Origin: Rhodocytophaga aerolata
GTDB taxonomy: Bacteria; Bacteroidota; Bacteroidia; Cytophagales; 172606-1
Direction of reading: 5' to 3'
Length of the DNA stretch: 64,000 bases
NCBI RefSeq assembly: GCF_030503435.1
Contig: NZ_JAUKPO010000012.1
Coordinates: 124,001-188,000, forward strand
In this document: positions 37,503 through 46,928 of the stretch, piece by piece
Position numbering within the stretch: position 1 is the first letter of the stretch
Layout: every line of letters starts with the position of its first letter
Notes under the pieces: generated by a model
Seen by the model: only the letters and a program-made list of their open reading frames with translations
Database searches by the model: none
What the model was told of the DNA's origin: nothing
Position numbers and translations under genes: made by a program

Positions 37503-37540
37503 GAAACCCTGCTTACTAGTAAAGCAGGCAGGGTTTTTCC
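37503..37540 (+). terminator. Terminator after M43 protease 2
   Basis: Stem AAACCCTGC (37504-37512) with GCAGGGTTT (37528-37536) and following T-run; begins 28 bp after the protease stop. Confidence 0.75.
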
Positions 37541-37572
37541 AAATTCATCTAACTACTCAACTTCCTTTATAT

Positions 37573-38007
37573 ATGAAGCACATACGCATTTTCTTTTCTA
37601 TACCCTTGCTCCTCATGATGAGCCTGGTTTTTGTAGCGGCTAACTGTGAGAGGCCAGAACCCGGTCCTGTTATTCCTACGGAAATCCAAACCCTCAGCAA
37701 AGAATGGAGAATAAAACGAGTACTGATAAACAATGTACCCGACCAATCTACAGACTACAGTGCTTACCGCAGGAGATTTGATACCGATGGTAATTATAAC
37801 TTTACCGACGGACCAGGGAAGATTAAAACTGGTAAATGGAAACTTATCAGCAACAACCAGCGCATGGTGTTAGATGAGGCTACCACCACTGAAGAAACAG
37901 CTTTTATTTTAAATGGCATTAATGCAAATGAACTTCATCTGGAATTTACCTTACCCAAAGATTATAAGCACGACGAACGGAAAGTTGTTTATGAACTTAT
38001 TCCGTAA
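37573..38007 (+). CDS. Lipocalin-like small lipoprotein downstream of M43 protease 2
   Basis: A 144-residue lipoprotein. The start is at ATG 37573 (MKHIRIFFSIPLLLMM): the longer frame begins inside the protease gene and has no signal peptide. The leader ends in FVAANC, with Cys as lipid site. The mature part has the lipocalin-like pattern KEWRIKRVLINN, RRFDTDGNYNFTDGPG, KTGKWKLISNNQRMVLD, and strands ELHLEFTLP. It is the equivalent of 11130-11687 after protease 1, and is separated from the protease by a terminator. It ends in front of a long bidirectional hairpin. Confidence 0.8.
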   Translation: MKHIRIFFSIPLLLMMSLVFVAANCERPEPGPVIPTEIQTLSKEWRIKRVLINNVPDQSTDYSAYRRRFDTDGNYNFTDGPGKIKTGKWKLISNNQRMVLDEATTTEETAFILNGINANELHLEFTLPKDYKHDERKVVYELIP

Positions 38008-38014
38008 ACTTTAG

Positions 38015-38062
38015 AAACAACTAAGCCGGCGTATAGTATGATATACGCCGGCTTAGTTGTTT
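38015..38062. terminator. Strong bidirectional terminator, 21-bp perfect stem
   Basis: Left arm 38015-38035 (AAACAACTAAGCCGGCGTAT plus A) and the exact complement at 38042-38062, with a 6-nt loop, between the convergent lipocalin-like and PIG-L genes. Confidence 0.9.
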
Positions 38063-38069
38063 TATATGT

Positions 38070-40616
38070 CTATTCACTCTTACCGTTTCCTGAAAATGCT
38101 TTTCCGTTTTCTTTCTTTTCAGGCACGATACCAGGGCTTATTAAATTAGCAAAGAAACGGTAAGCACCAGGTACGCCTGCCGGCAATTGCCGGAAAAACG
38201 ACAGGCCAGTGTATACAAATTTGCCTTTGCCATACTGTGTTACAAACACACTTTTATCCTGCGGTTTTTCATTGGGGTCCAGGGTAGACAAGATGGTTTC
38301 ATAATGTGTATCCAGGCTATCCGGGAAATACAACCCCCGTTCCTGCACCCATCCTTCAAAATCTTTCTGCGTTATTTTGTTAGGGGTATTCAGCAACGTA
38401 TGCTTTGGATTTAGAAAGGTAATGGGCGAATCTTCTACGGTTACCCGGTTTCTGGATAAACGGATCGGGTATGGGCCTAATTCATCGGTTTTCAGTCCAT
38501 TGCTTACGTTGTACTGCACCAGCATCGTTCCCCCATTCTCCACATACTGCATCAATTTTGGCTGATAAAAAGGCATACGGTCTACTGTATTAAATGCCCG
38601 GACTCCTAGCACAATGGCATCATAGGCATCTAAAGTACCGGTAGCAAAATCACTTTCTGTAAGAGGCGTTACCTGGTAGCCTACCTGACGCAAAGAAGCA
38701 GGAATATCATCTCCGGCCCCCATTAGGTATCCAATATTTTTCCCGGAAGCGACTATGTCCAGCCGTACCACTTTTGCAAGCGCTTCTGGAAATATGGTTT
38801 GTACAGGTATATGGGCGTAATTAATGGTAAGCAAGCCTTTGGAAGAAGTTACACCAGAAGCTGTTTTTACAACTACTTTCAATAAATCATTCGCAGCTGT
38901 TGCAGGCGGTGTTACCTGGAAAGTAATTCGTTGCTCTTCGTTATTTTTGGTTAATGTAAATGGAATCCGTTGCGGATTCACTGTCCAGGATTTTGGCAAA
39001 TCAAGGCTTAGCTCACCGCTTACCTTGGCTTTCCCTGCTTTTACTACTACATGCACCTCTTTCGGTTTTGTATCAGGGAACATATACACCTTTTCCGCCA
39101 GGTTCACCATCACTTCCGGCCGCACCTCAAACGGACGGTACAATTCCCCTTCTACCGGATCAGTCCATTTATAATTTACTGGTTTGGTATAAGTAAAAGA
39201 AGTGCCTTCTATAGAAAAAGTAAATGTTACCGATAACGGAGCCGGAGCTTCTGGTTTGCCAATTAACTGGAGGTCATTAACACTATATATTCCTTTGGCA
39301 GGTGTTTCCTGTAGCCAGTAAGGTTGTGTATAGGGAGTATTGGCAGGAATAATGGCCTTAAATGATAAGGTAAGTAGGTTGTTATTTTTTAGTGTGCTAT
39401 TTACAGTAGTATCCTTCTTTACCTGCGTAAACTGCACCTTAGTTAAGGTAACCGGAAAATCTGACCGCTTTACCACACTGGCAGTTACTTTTATACTATC
39501 ACCAGGCGTACTGGCAAAAGTAGTAGCATTGGCTTCGTACCATACTCCTGCACACGCAGCAATTACCTCTTCTAACTCCTGTTTTTTTACCTGTACCCAG
39601 TAATTATCTTTAGGCAATTGTTCAATTTGCTTGTAGGCTTGCAGCAACAATGGAAGACTGGCAGCAGGATTTTCTGGTCTGAAAGTCTCATAAGCTTGCT
39701 GCAATGTCTTGGCCAGCGTTTCGCTCCCGGGAACTCTTTTCCAGGTCAGGTCTACATTCTCAAACAAATCGTCTTTGGCTTTTTCGCCAGCTGTGTGGCG
39801 CAGGTAATCTATCCGCTCTCCCCGGCTGCGGGCAGAACCAAATCCCTGGCTTTTATGCATACTGCGGCTTTCAGCAGCTATTTCTGTGTAAGACTTTCCA
39901 AGTAATGCATTGTAAGCACCTAAATTTACTTTCGTATAACTCCCTGTGTCTTTAGGGGCGGTATTACTGAAATTTGGATTATAACTATTCCATACAATAC
40001 GTTTGGCTTGCCAGGGTTGCACAAACTTGAGTTGCTCCGGGTAGCGCTTGGGATCGGCGGCGACCTTAAATGCTTCATGTGCCAGTACAGCAGAGGCACT
40101 GTGCTGCCCATGTCCTGCTCTGGAATCCGGAGGAAAACGGGTAATAATAACATCAGGCTTCAGATTGCGGATTATCCATACAGCATCCCCCAGTATTTGC
40201 TCTTTTCCCCAAATTTCCAGTGCTTCTTCGGTAGTTTTAGAAAAACCAAAATCGTTGGCACGGGTAAAAAACTGCTCAGCTCCATCTACCCTGCGGGCCT
40301 GCAACAACTCCTGTGTACGAATCAGTCCCATTAGCTCCGCTTGTTCAGAACCTATCAGATTTTGTCCTCCGTCGCCTCTGGTAACCGACAGGTAAGCCGC
40401 ACGGACCAGCCGTTCCTTCGCCAGGTATGCCAGCATAGCGGTGTTTTCATCGTCCGGGTGGGCAGCCATATACAACGCAGTGCCTACAACAGTCATCTTT
40501 TTTAGGGCAAGCTGCAATTCACCGGCAGGATACGTTTTTGGTTGTTGCGCCCAAACAGGCAGCGATGCAAGAGAACTAATTAATAAGCAAAGAAATCGGA
40601 TAGCAGTGTGGTTCAT
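38070..40616 (-). CDS. Secreted PIG-L/LmbE family deacetylase with C-terminal NEW3 and amidotransferase-like domains
   Basis: An 848-residue exported protein; start at 40616 (MNHTAIRFLCLLISSLASLP) gives a clean signal peptide ending VWAQ. The PIG-L zinc hydrolase domain is about 30-290, with MAAHPDDE at 50-57 (His53, Asp55/56) and RAGHGQHSASA (His169/His172), the zinc ligands of N-acetylglucosamine-type de-N-acetylases. Next is a beta-rich region with a NEW3-like section (GELSLDLPKSWTVNPQRIPF), then a C-terminal flavodoxin-like/GATase1-like domain (YDAIVLGVRAFNT, YVENGGTMLVQYNVS, FVYTGLSFFRQLPAG). Proteins of this long build are common in Cytophagales. It probably deacetylates sugars outside the cytoplasm; the substrate is not known. 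Confidence 0.9.
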   Translation of the reverse strand: MNHTAIRFLCLLISSLASLPVWAQQPKTYPAGELQLALKKMTVVGTALYMAAHPDDENTAMLAYLAKERLVRAAYLSVTRGDGGQNLIGSEQAELMGLIRTQELLQARRVDGAEQFFTRANDFGFSKTTEEALEIWGKEQILGDAVWIIRNLKPDVIITRFPPDSRAGHGQHSASAVLAHEAFKVAADPKRYPEQLKFVQPWQAKRIVWNSYNPNFSNTAPKDTGSYTKVNLGAYNALLGKSYTEIAAESRSMHKSQGFGSARSRGERIDYLRHTAGEKAKDDLFENVDLTWKRVPGSETLAKTLQQAYETFRPENPAASLPLLLQAYKQIEQLPKDNYWVQVKKQELEEVIAACAGVWYEANATTFASTPGDSIKVTASVVKRSDFPVTLTKVQFTQVKKDTTVNSTLKNNNLLTLSFKAIIPANTPYTQPYWLQETPAKGIYSVNDLQLIGKPEAPAPLSVTFTFSIEGTSFTYTKPVNYKWTDPVEGELYRPFEVRPEVMVNLAEKVYMFPDTKPKEVHVVVKAGKAKVSGELSLDLPKSWTVNPQRIPFTLTKNNEEQRITFQVTPPATAANDLLKVVVKTASGVTSSKGLLTINYAHIPVQTIFPEALAKVVRLDIVASGKNIGYLMGAGDDIPASLRQVGYQVTPLTESDFATGTLDAYDAIVLGVRAFNTVDRMPFYQPKLMQYVENGGTMLVQYNVSNGLKTDELGPYPIRLSRNRVTVEDSPITFLNPKHTLLNTPNKITQKDFEGWVQERGLYFPDSLDTHYETILSTLDPNEKPQDKSVFVTQYGKGKFVYTGLSFFRQLPAGVPGAYRFFANLISPGIVPEKKENGKAFSGNGKSE

Positions 40617-40782
40617 GAATGGTGATACATTTTGCAAGTATACAAGTTTAAAAAATTTACCCTAAATAAACTACATTCTAAAATGGGTACAGGGTATTTT
40701 GGCAAAATTTGTAACTTTAGAAGAAAGTGCAGGCATCCACCTGTTTAATTTCTATATTGCTTCTCATTAACCTAAAACCCAA

Positions 40783-40788
40783 AGGAGG
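40783..40788 (+). promoter_or_regulatory. Strong Shine-Dalgarno site before tldD
   Basis: AGGAGG, 8 nt before the GTG start at 40797. Such strong sites are unusual in Bacteroidota, and it decides the start of a gene opening with GTG. Confidence 0.8.
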
Positions 40789-40796
40789 ACTTTCCT

Positions 40797-42437
40797 GTGA
40801 ACCGCAGAGATTTTATACAATTAGCCGGAGTAGGTGCCGGAGCCATCATGCTACCCGGAATCCCTGTAATGGGCCGTTCTGTACCTGCAGAATCACTTCT
40901 GGATAGCGGTATGGATGTAGCTGTTAAAAAACGCTTAGCCGATGCAGCCTTGAATGCAGCCAAATCCAGAGGGGCCACCTATACGGATGTGCGTATTGGC
41001 CGGTATTTGAACCAGTTTGTTATTACCCGGGAAGATAAAGTGCAGAACATTGTTAATACAGAATCTTACGGAGTAGGCGTACGTGTGATAGCCGATGGTT
41101 GCTGGGGCTTTGCAGCCATTGTGGATGCCAAAAATGAAGCCGACACAGCAAAGGCAGCGGAACAGGCCGTAGCCATTGCCAAAGCCAATGCCCGCCTGCA
41201 AAAAGAACCTGTACAACTGGCTCCGCAAAAAGGATTTGGAGAAGTAAGCTGGAAAGCACCAATTAAGAAAAATGCATTCGAAGTGCCTATTAAAGAAAAG
41301 GCCGATCTACTTTTATCTGTGAATGCAGCCGCCATGAAAAACGGAGCAAATTATGTAAACTCTCTGTTGTTTCTGGTAAATGAACAGAAATACTTTGCTT
41401 CTACCGATGGCTCTTACATTGACCAGGACGTACACCGCATATGGCCAGTATTCCAGATTACAGCAATAGATCCGCAAAGCGGCAAATTTGAAACACGCAG
41501 TTCGCTAAGTGCGCCTATGGGTATGGGCTATGAATATTTGCAAGCCAATCCTAAAGATAAGGTAAGCGGCATTACTACCCGCTATAACAAGGGGTATGAT
41601 ATGCTGGAAGATGCTACTGCCGCAGCCAAGCAAGCCAAACAAAAGCTAACCGCCAAATCCGTAGAACCCGGCAAGTACGATCTGGTATTGGACCCCTCCC
41701 ATTTGTGGTTAACAATCCATGAATCTGTAGGCCACCCGTTAGAATTAGACCGGGTGCTGGGCTATGAAGCCAATTTTGCAGGTACTTCGTTTGCTACCTT
41801 GGACAAATGGCAATCTAAAAACTTCAATTATGGTAGTAAGCAAGTAACCCTGTTTGCCGATAAAGTTCAGGAGGGCTCTTTAGGCGCTGTAGGCTGGGAT
41901 GATGAAGGGGTTAAAACTAAACGCTGGGACCTGGTAAAAGATGGTACGCTGGTAAACTACCAGGCTATCCGCGACCAGGCTAAAATTATTGGGGAGGCTG
42001 AGTCGCATGGTTGTTGCTATGCTGATAGCTGGAGTTCCGTACAATTTCAACGGATGCCAAATGTCTCCTTGGCTCCTGGTAAAGCTCCACTCTCTGTAAA
42101 TGATCTGATCAAAGATGTAAAAAAAGGAATTTATATCATTGGCGATGGCTCTTTCTCTATAGACCAGCAACGGTATAACTTTCAGTTCGGTGGCCAGTTG
42201 TTTTATGAAATTAAAGATGGAAAAATTGCAGGCATGCTGAAAGATGTGGCCTATCAATCTAACACACAGGAATTCTGGAATTCATGCACCCGCATATGTG
42301 ATGAAAAAGATTACCGGTTGGGTGGTTCTTTCTTTGATGGAAAAGGACAACCCTCTCAAAGCAGTGCCGTTTCTCATGGTTCATCAACAGCCCGATTTAA
42401 TGGCGTGAATGTAATTAACACTGCCCGCAAGATCTGA
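40797..42437 (+). CDS. tldD: TldD-type metalloprotease with a Tat signal
   Basis: A 546-residue TldD/PmbA-family peptidase. GTG start, set by the AGGAGG site and because the encoded MNRRDFIQLAGVGAGAIMLP is a twin-arginine (Tat) leader with the RRxFIxL pattern. The zinc motif is HESVGH at 308-313 (HExxxH), followed by EADLDRV-type PLELDRV. In E. coli TldD and TldE form a heterodimer that digests unfolded peptides in the cytoplasm; here the leader points to export of the folded protein. Its TldE partner lies 6 kb downstream, beyond tRNA-Cys and a SusCD pair. Confidence 0.92.
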   Translation: MNRRDFIQLAGVGAGAIMLPGIPVMGRSVPAESLLDSGMDVAVKKRLADAALNAAKSRGATYTDVRIGRYLNQFVITREDKVQNIVNTESYGVGVRVIADGCWGFAAIVDAKNEADTAKAAEQAVAIAKANARLQKEPVQLAPQKGFGEVSWKAPIKKNAFEVPIKEKADLLLSVNAAAMKNGANYVNSLLFLVNEQKYFASTDGSYIDQDVHRIWPVFQITAIDPQSGKFETRSSLSAPMGMGYEYLQANPKDKVSGITTRYNKGYDMLEDATAAAKQAKQKLTAKSVEPGKYDLVLDPSHLWLTIHESVGHPLELDRVLGYEANFAGTSFATLDKWQSKNFNYGSKQVTLFADKVQEGSLGAVGWDDEGVKTKRWDLVKDGTLVNYQAIRDQAKIIGEAESHGCCYADSWSSVQFQRMPNVSLAPGKAPLSVNDLIKDVKKGIYIIGDGSFSIDQQRYNFQFGGQLFYEIKDGKIAGMLKDVAYQSNTQEFWNSCTRICDEKDYRLGGSFFDGKGQPSQSSAVSHGSSTARFNGVNVINTARKI

Positions 42438-42505
42438 TTCAGCTATAGCAACTCCTATACAAAGAGGATTAAACAGCGTAATTTTCAAAATTTAACTGGT
42501 TTGCT

Positions 42506-42535
42506 TTGAAAGCATGAGTATTCTCTTTAATATTG
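42506..42535 (+). promoter_or_regulatory. Promoter of tRNA-Cys
   Basis: TTG (42506-42508), 19-nt spacer, TAATATTG (42528-42535): one base from the TTG-N19-TAnnTTTG consensus, ending 13 bp before the tRNA. Confidence 0.6.
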
Positions 42536-42548
42536 CAGCATCAAAAAT

Positions 42549-42619
42549 GGTCCTGTGGCCGAGTGGCTAGGCAGAGCTCTGCAAAAGCTCGTACAGCGGT
42601 TCGAATCCGCTCGGGACCT
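42549..42619 (+). tRNA. tRNA-Cys (anticodon GCA)
   Basis: A 71-nt cloverleaf folds by eye. Acceptor GGTCCTG pairs with CGGGACC, the D-stem is GCC/GGC, the anticodon stem GAGCT/AGCTC encloses CTGCAAA with anticodon GCA at 42581-42583, and the T-arm AGCGG-TTCGAAT-CCGCT is complete. The discriminator is T (U73), expected for tRNA-Cys. CCA is not encoded. Confidence 0.95.
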
Positions 42620-42636
42620 CAATTAACTATAATACG

Positions 42637-42667
42637 AACCTTGAAAATTTTATTTTCAAGGTTTTTT
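42637..42667 (+). terminator. Terminator after tRNA-Cys
   Basis: Stem AACCTTGAAAAT (42637-42648) and ATTTTCAAGGTT (42652-42663), 3-nt loop, then T-run to 42667. Confidence 0.88.
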
Positions 42668-43555
42668 CTTTTGATTCTCCCTTCATTCATTATATATAGA
42701 GACAGCCACGAAGTTTAGAACATCAGCCATTTGATGAAGTTAACAAATACGGTTGCCCTGTAAACTTTGTAACAGGCACTAGCAAATACCTTACGCTACC
42801 AAAAGAAGTCAGCCAGCAGACCTATAATATTTGAGCTTTTACCAGCCCTCTGTAGAAAAGAAATTATTTCTTCCACACATCCATCCCTCTGACTCTTATC
42901 ACTTTTTGAGGCATGCTTTACACTAAGGTTTGGAACCTAAAGCTGTCAGTATTCAACATCAAGACATGAGTTTAGATTACTATCCACAACTATCTAAAAG
43001 CATCAACTATATGATTTTTCAAAGCAAGATTAACACCTTATATAAATATCTATTAAAATATTTATATATCTTATGACTTATATTATACAATTCATTAATG
43101 GAATCTTTCTAATCCAATTTATTATTATTGTTGTTGATATATTAACAGATAATCACTAAATAATTATATATTTAAACAAATAGATTAGAAACAGATTATG
43201 AATCTGTAGCCAAATCCTTACTATATATACATAGAAGAAAATATCAATTCGGTTTGAGTAAATGTATCTTATGAGTGTATTTTGACCGAAAATTTATAAT
43301 TCCATTTCTAAGAATCCTTTAATAGCAGAATAACATACCATATAATATTTCCCAAATCTTGCATATCCCATAATTTTTATTATTAAAATAGTAAAAGATC
43401 TGCGTCTCTATTTTGAAATTCTGATTATCCTTCCAATATTTAAATTTTATTTCAAATCTCCTTTAATTATTTTAAAAGATGTCTTTTGATAATATATAAA
43501 AAATTACAAATTTGCTGCTTAGTACATTACAGAAGAATTATATTTTTCTACTTAG

Positions 43556-43584
43556 TTGATATTTCTCAACCAGCAATACTTTTG
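43556..43584 (+). promoter_or_regulatory. Candidate promoter of SusC 3
   Basis: TTG (43556-43558), 18-nt spacer, TACTTTTG (43577-43584), which matches TAnnTTTG. The start codon is 255 bp downstream, implying a long leader of about 250 nt. Confidence 0.5.
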
Positions 43585-43592
43585 TAGCATTT

Positions 43593-43622
43593 GGGGTAAA
43601 ATAGGGAGTTTGCCATTCTATA
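43593..43622 (+). promoter_or_regulatory. GGGGTAAAAT ... TGCC ... TATA motif before SusC 3
   Basis: GGGGTAAAAT (43593-43602), TGCC (43611-43614), TATA (43619-43622). The same elements with the same 8-nt gap between the first two occur before fecR at 51136-51164. It is a possible ECF sigma site. Confidence 0.4.
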
Positions 43623-43839
43623 TTTTGGAATACTTATTCAAAAATGCCCCTTTACTTTATGTACAGTAGAAAAGTAGAAGACTTGAAATTCATTTTAGTT
43701 AACAGAGTTCCCTTAATAATTTACCTAGTTCTATAACCTTAATCCCTTTTATTGTATGAAGCACCCCCCCACAACGCAACTAACTTGTTTAACCTCATTC
43801 TTTTTTAACATTAACCCATAAACAGTAACCCAACCAATC

Positions 43840-46800
43840 ATGAATAAATGCAGTTTTAAATACACTTTATTTACCCTGCTCCTGCTCTGTTGTTTTCAGA
43901 TAGCCTGGGCACAGCAAACAGTAAAAGGTAAAGTGTTAGATGATTCACAACAACCTTTGCCAGGTGTAAACGTGCTCGTAAAAGGCTCCACCGTAGGAAC
44001 GGCTACAGATGTAGAAGGAAATTATTCTCTTCAGATACCAGATGGCAACAGTACACTGGTTTTTTCAGCCATAGGCTTCATTACTGAAGAAATAGCGGTT
44101 AATAACCAGACAACTATTAATCTTACGCTGGTTTCTGACATTAAAAGTTTGAATGAAGTAGTAGTAACGGCGCTGGGTATTGAGAGAGAAACCAAAACCT
44201 TGGGTTATGCAGTTACAGAAGTAAAAGGTGCAAACTTTACGCAAGCCAGAGAAACTAACCTGGGTAATGCCTTAAGTGGAAGAATTGCCGGAGTAAATGC
44301 CTCTCCTTCTGCTACTGGTCCAGGTGGTTCCAGCCGGATTGTTATCCGGGGTAATACTTCCCTGAGTGGTACCAACCAGCCATTATACGTAATTAACGGT
44401 ATTCCGATTGACAACTCCAATCAAGGTCAGGCTGGTGAGTGGGGTGGTTTTGACCGGGGAGATGGCTTGAACAGTTTAAACCCTGATGATATTGAGAGTA
44501 TATCTGTATTAAAAGGCGGTACAGCTGCTGCGCTGTATGGCTCTCGTGCAGCAAGTGGGGTAATTCTGATCACAACCAAATCTGGGAAAGGGCAGCAAGG
44601 GATAGGTGTAGAGTTCAATTCTACCTATACCATGGAAAGGCCTATTAATCTCTTTGATTGGCAGTACGAATATGGTTCTGGTACCAGAGGAGCCAAGCCT
44701 ATCAGCCAGGAAGAAGCTATTTCTTATGGATTACTTTCATGGGGCGACCGTTTAGATGGCTCACCTGTAACACAGTTTGATGGAGTAGCCAGACCTTATT
44801 CTGCACAAAAAAATAACTTAAAAAACTTTTATGACAATGGTAGCAGCTTTACAAATACAGTAGCCGTAGCCGGTGGCAATGAAGTGGCTAATTTCCGTTT
44901 TTCTGCTTCTAACTTGGAGAACCAGAGTATGATTCCGAATTCTTCCTTTAACCGGAAAACATTCAACCTGAGTGCCAATGCCAATCTTTCAAAAAAAGTC
45001 ATATTTGAAAGTAATGTTCAATACAATATAGAAAAGGGTAAAAACCGGACATTCTTATCAGATAGCCCAAAGAATCCAAATTACAGTGCCCAGTTACTGG
45101 CTACCAATATCGACATTCGTAGCTTAAATCCAGGCTATGATGAAAGAGGCTACGAAGAACTCTTTAACTCCAATGTGTATGCAACCAACCCTTATTTTGC
45201 GGTTAATAAAGTAACCAATGAAGATGACCGCCGCAGATTATTAGGTTCGTTCAGCTTACGCTACAACATCACTGACTTCTTGTATGTCCGGGGTAGATTA
45301 GGAACAGACTACTTTACGTTAGATGGAACAGATATTGAGCCCACTGGTATTGCTTACCGGACCGTTGGCGGCATGAATACTTTCCAGCAGAAATTCTTCG
45401 AGAACAACGCTGAAGTGATTGTTGGCTTTACAAAGGACGTAAGTGATTTTTCTATAAATGTAATTGCAGGCGGGAATATGATGAAGCGCCAATCACAAAG
45501 ATTGAATGCTAGTGGGAATGAATTTTCTGTGCCATTCAGTTACTTCTTAAGTAACCTAAAAAACAGAAGCTTTAGCAATGAGTTTAGAGAGAATGCGATT
45601 AACTCAGTATTTGCTTCCGCAGATATTGGGTATAGAGGCTGGTTATACCTGAACCTTACTGGCCGCCAAGATTGGTTCTCTACCCTCTCTTTAAATGACA
45701 ACAGCATATTCTATCCATCTGCTGGGGTGAGCTTTGTATTTTCAGAAGCATTTGGTATGCCTGCCTGGTTAAATTTTGGTAAGGTACGTGCATCCTGGGC
45801 ACAAGTAGGTGGCGGATACCCAGATCCCTATGGTTTAACGTTGCCTTACAGTTTAACAGGACAAGGCCACCTTGGGCAGCCTTTAATGAATATTGCTACC
45901 AGCACTATTCCTAATCCTAACTTAAAGCCTCTGCTGAATACCTCTTCAGAAATAGGTGTTGAATTAAAGACGTTAAATAACCGCTTAGGAGTAGACTTAG
46001 CTTTATACAAGCGACTTACTACAGATGATCCAGTGTTGGCTTCTACTTCCCAATCATCCGGATACAACAACGTATTATTAAACGTAGGAGAAGTAAGCAA
46101 TAAAGGTATTGAATTATTGTTAACCGGTACTCCAGTAAAAACCGCTGGCTTTAACTGGGACGTTAGCTACAACGTATCTTACAACAAAAACGAAGTAGTA
46201 AGCATTGCTCCAGGGTTAAAAACACTGTATTTGGGGCAAGCCAGAACTCAAAATGGCTTTGTATATCATGATGAAGGACAACCTTTTGGTGTAATCAAAG
46301 GCTATGAAATGAAACGTGATGCAAACGGCAATATAGTCTATAATGAAGCTACTGGCGTACCCGTGCAGAGTGAGTTAAAAATATTAGGACAAGGGGTACA
46401 TCCTTGGGCTATGGGTATTACCAATACTTTTACTTACAAAAACTTTAACCTGAACTTCTTAATCGATGGTAAATTTGGCGGCGACCTGTATTCAGCAACT
46501 AATGCCTATGCCTACAATTCCGGTTTACACAAAAACACCTTGGATGGCCGCGAAGCAGGTATACCTGTATCTGGTGTGGATACGAAAGGCGAGCCATATA
46601 GTGCTACAGTTAGTGCGCAGGACTATTACCGCGGCATTGCTTTCCGGATTACCGATGAATTTGTGTATGATGCCAGCTTTATTAAGCTGCGTCAGGTGGT
46701 ATTTGGCTACTCTGTTCCTAAATCCCTTATCGCCAATACACCTTTCCAGTCTGCCAGCTTATCATTTGTGGCCAGAAACCTGCTGATTTTGTACAAGAAT

Positions 46801-46914
46801 GTACCTAACGCAGATCCGGAATCTAATTACAACAGCAGCAATGCCCAAGGATTAGAGATGTTTGGCGTACCTACTGCCCGCAGCTATGGCTTGAACTTAA
46901 TGATTAAATTTTAA
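43840..46914 (+). CDS. SusC/RagA family TonB-linked outer membrane protein, pair 3
   Basis: A 1024-residue importer. Signal peptide 1-24 (ending IAWAQ), carboxypeptidase-regulatory-like domain about 28-103 (TVKGKVLDDSQQPLPGVNV), TonB-box-like stretch LNEVVVTALGIERETK, plug with RETNLGNALSGRIAGV and YGSRAASGVILITTKSGK, then the barrel ending SYGLNLMIKF. It resembles SusC 1 in the plug. It is followed after 14 bp by a SusD-like_2 gene; no enzyme is attached to this pair. It lies between tldD and tldE behind a long AT-rich leader. Confidence 0.95.
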   Translation: MNKCSFKYTLFTLLLLCCFQIAWAQQTVKGKVLDDSQQPLPGVNVLVKGSTVGTATDVEGNYSLQIPDGNSTLVFSAIGFITEEIAVNNQTTINLTLVSDIKSLNEVVVTALGIERETKTLGYAVTEVKGANFTQARETNLGNALSGRIAGVNASPSATGPGGSSRIVIRGNTSLSGTNQPLYVINGIPIDNSNQGQAGEWGGFDRGDGLNSLNPDDIESISVLKGGTAAALYGSRAASGVILITTKSGKGQQGIGVEFNSTYTMERPINLFDWQYEYGSGTRGAKPISQEEAISYGLLSWGDRLDGSPVTQFDGVARPYSAQKNNLKNFYDNGSSFTNTVAVAGGNEVANFRFSASNLENQSMIPNSSFNRKTFNLSANANLSKKVIFESNVQYNIEKGKNRTFLSDSPKNPNYSAQLLATNIDIRSLNPGYDERGYEELFNSNVYATNPYFAVNKVTNEDDRRRLLGSFSLRYNITDFLYVRGRLGTDYFTLDGTDIEPTGIAYRTVGGMNTFQQKFFENNAEVIVGFTKDVSDFSINVIAGGNMMKRQSQRLNASGNEFSVPFSYFLSNLKNRSFSNEFRENAINSVFASADIGYRGWLYLNLTGRQDWFSTLSLNDNSIFYPSAGVSFVFSEAFGMPAWLNFGKVRASWAQVGGGYPDPYGLTLPYSLTGQGHLGQPLMNIATSTIPNPNLKPLLNTSSEIGVELKTLNNRLGVDLALYKRLTTDDPVLASTSQSSGYNNVLLNVGEVSNKGIELLLTGTPVKTAGFNWDVSYNVSYNKNEVVSIAPGLKTLYLGQARTQNGFVYHDEGQPFGVIKGYEMKRDANGNIVYNEATGVPVQSELKILGQGVHPWAMGITNTFTYKNFNLNFLIDGKFGGDLYSATNAYAYNSGLHKNTLDGREAGIPVSGVDTKGEPYSATVSAQDYYRGIAFRITDEFVYDASFIKLRQVVFGYSVPKSLIANTPFQSASLSFVARNLLILYKNVPNADPESNYNSSNAQGLEMFGVPTARSYGLNLMIKF

Positions 46915-46928
46915 TTCTGTTGAAGATA

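Larger units (their letters stand above)
42668..43839. other. Long AT-rich leader/intergenic region before SusC 3
   Basis: About 1.2 kb, very AT-rich, with no frame of protein quality. It holds a 10-bp inverted repeat ATATAAATAT / ATATTTATAT at 43040-43067, a candidate promoter at 43556-43584, the GGGGTAAAAT motif at 43593-43602, and a C7 tract at 43764-43770, an odd run in such a background. Confidence 0.55.

Noticed and set aside
40690-40720. Promoter for tldD with TAACTTTA as -7 box
   Set aside because: Last base differs from TAnnTTTG and no TTG lies at the proper distance.
43040-43067. Inverted repeat ATATAAATAT / ATATTTATAT as a functional element
   Set aside because: Such repeats are expected by chance in very AT-rich DNA; no other signal goes with it.
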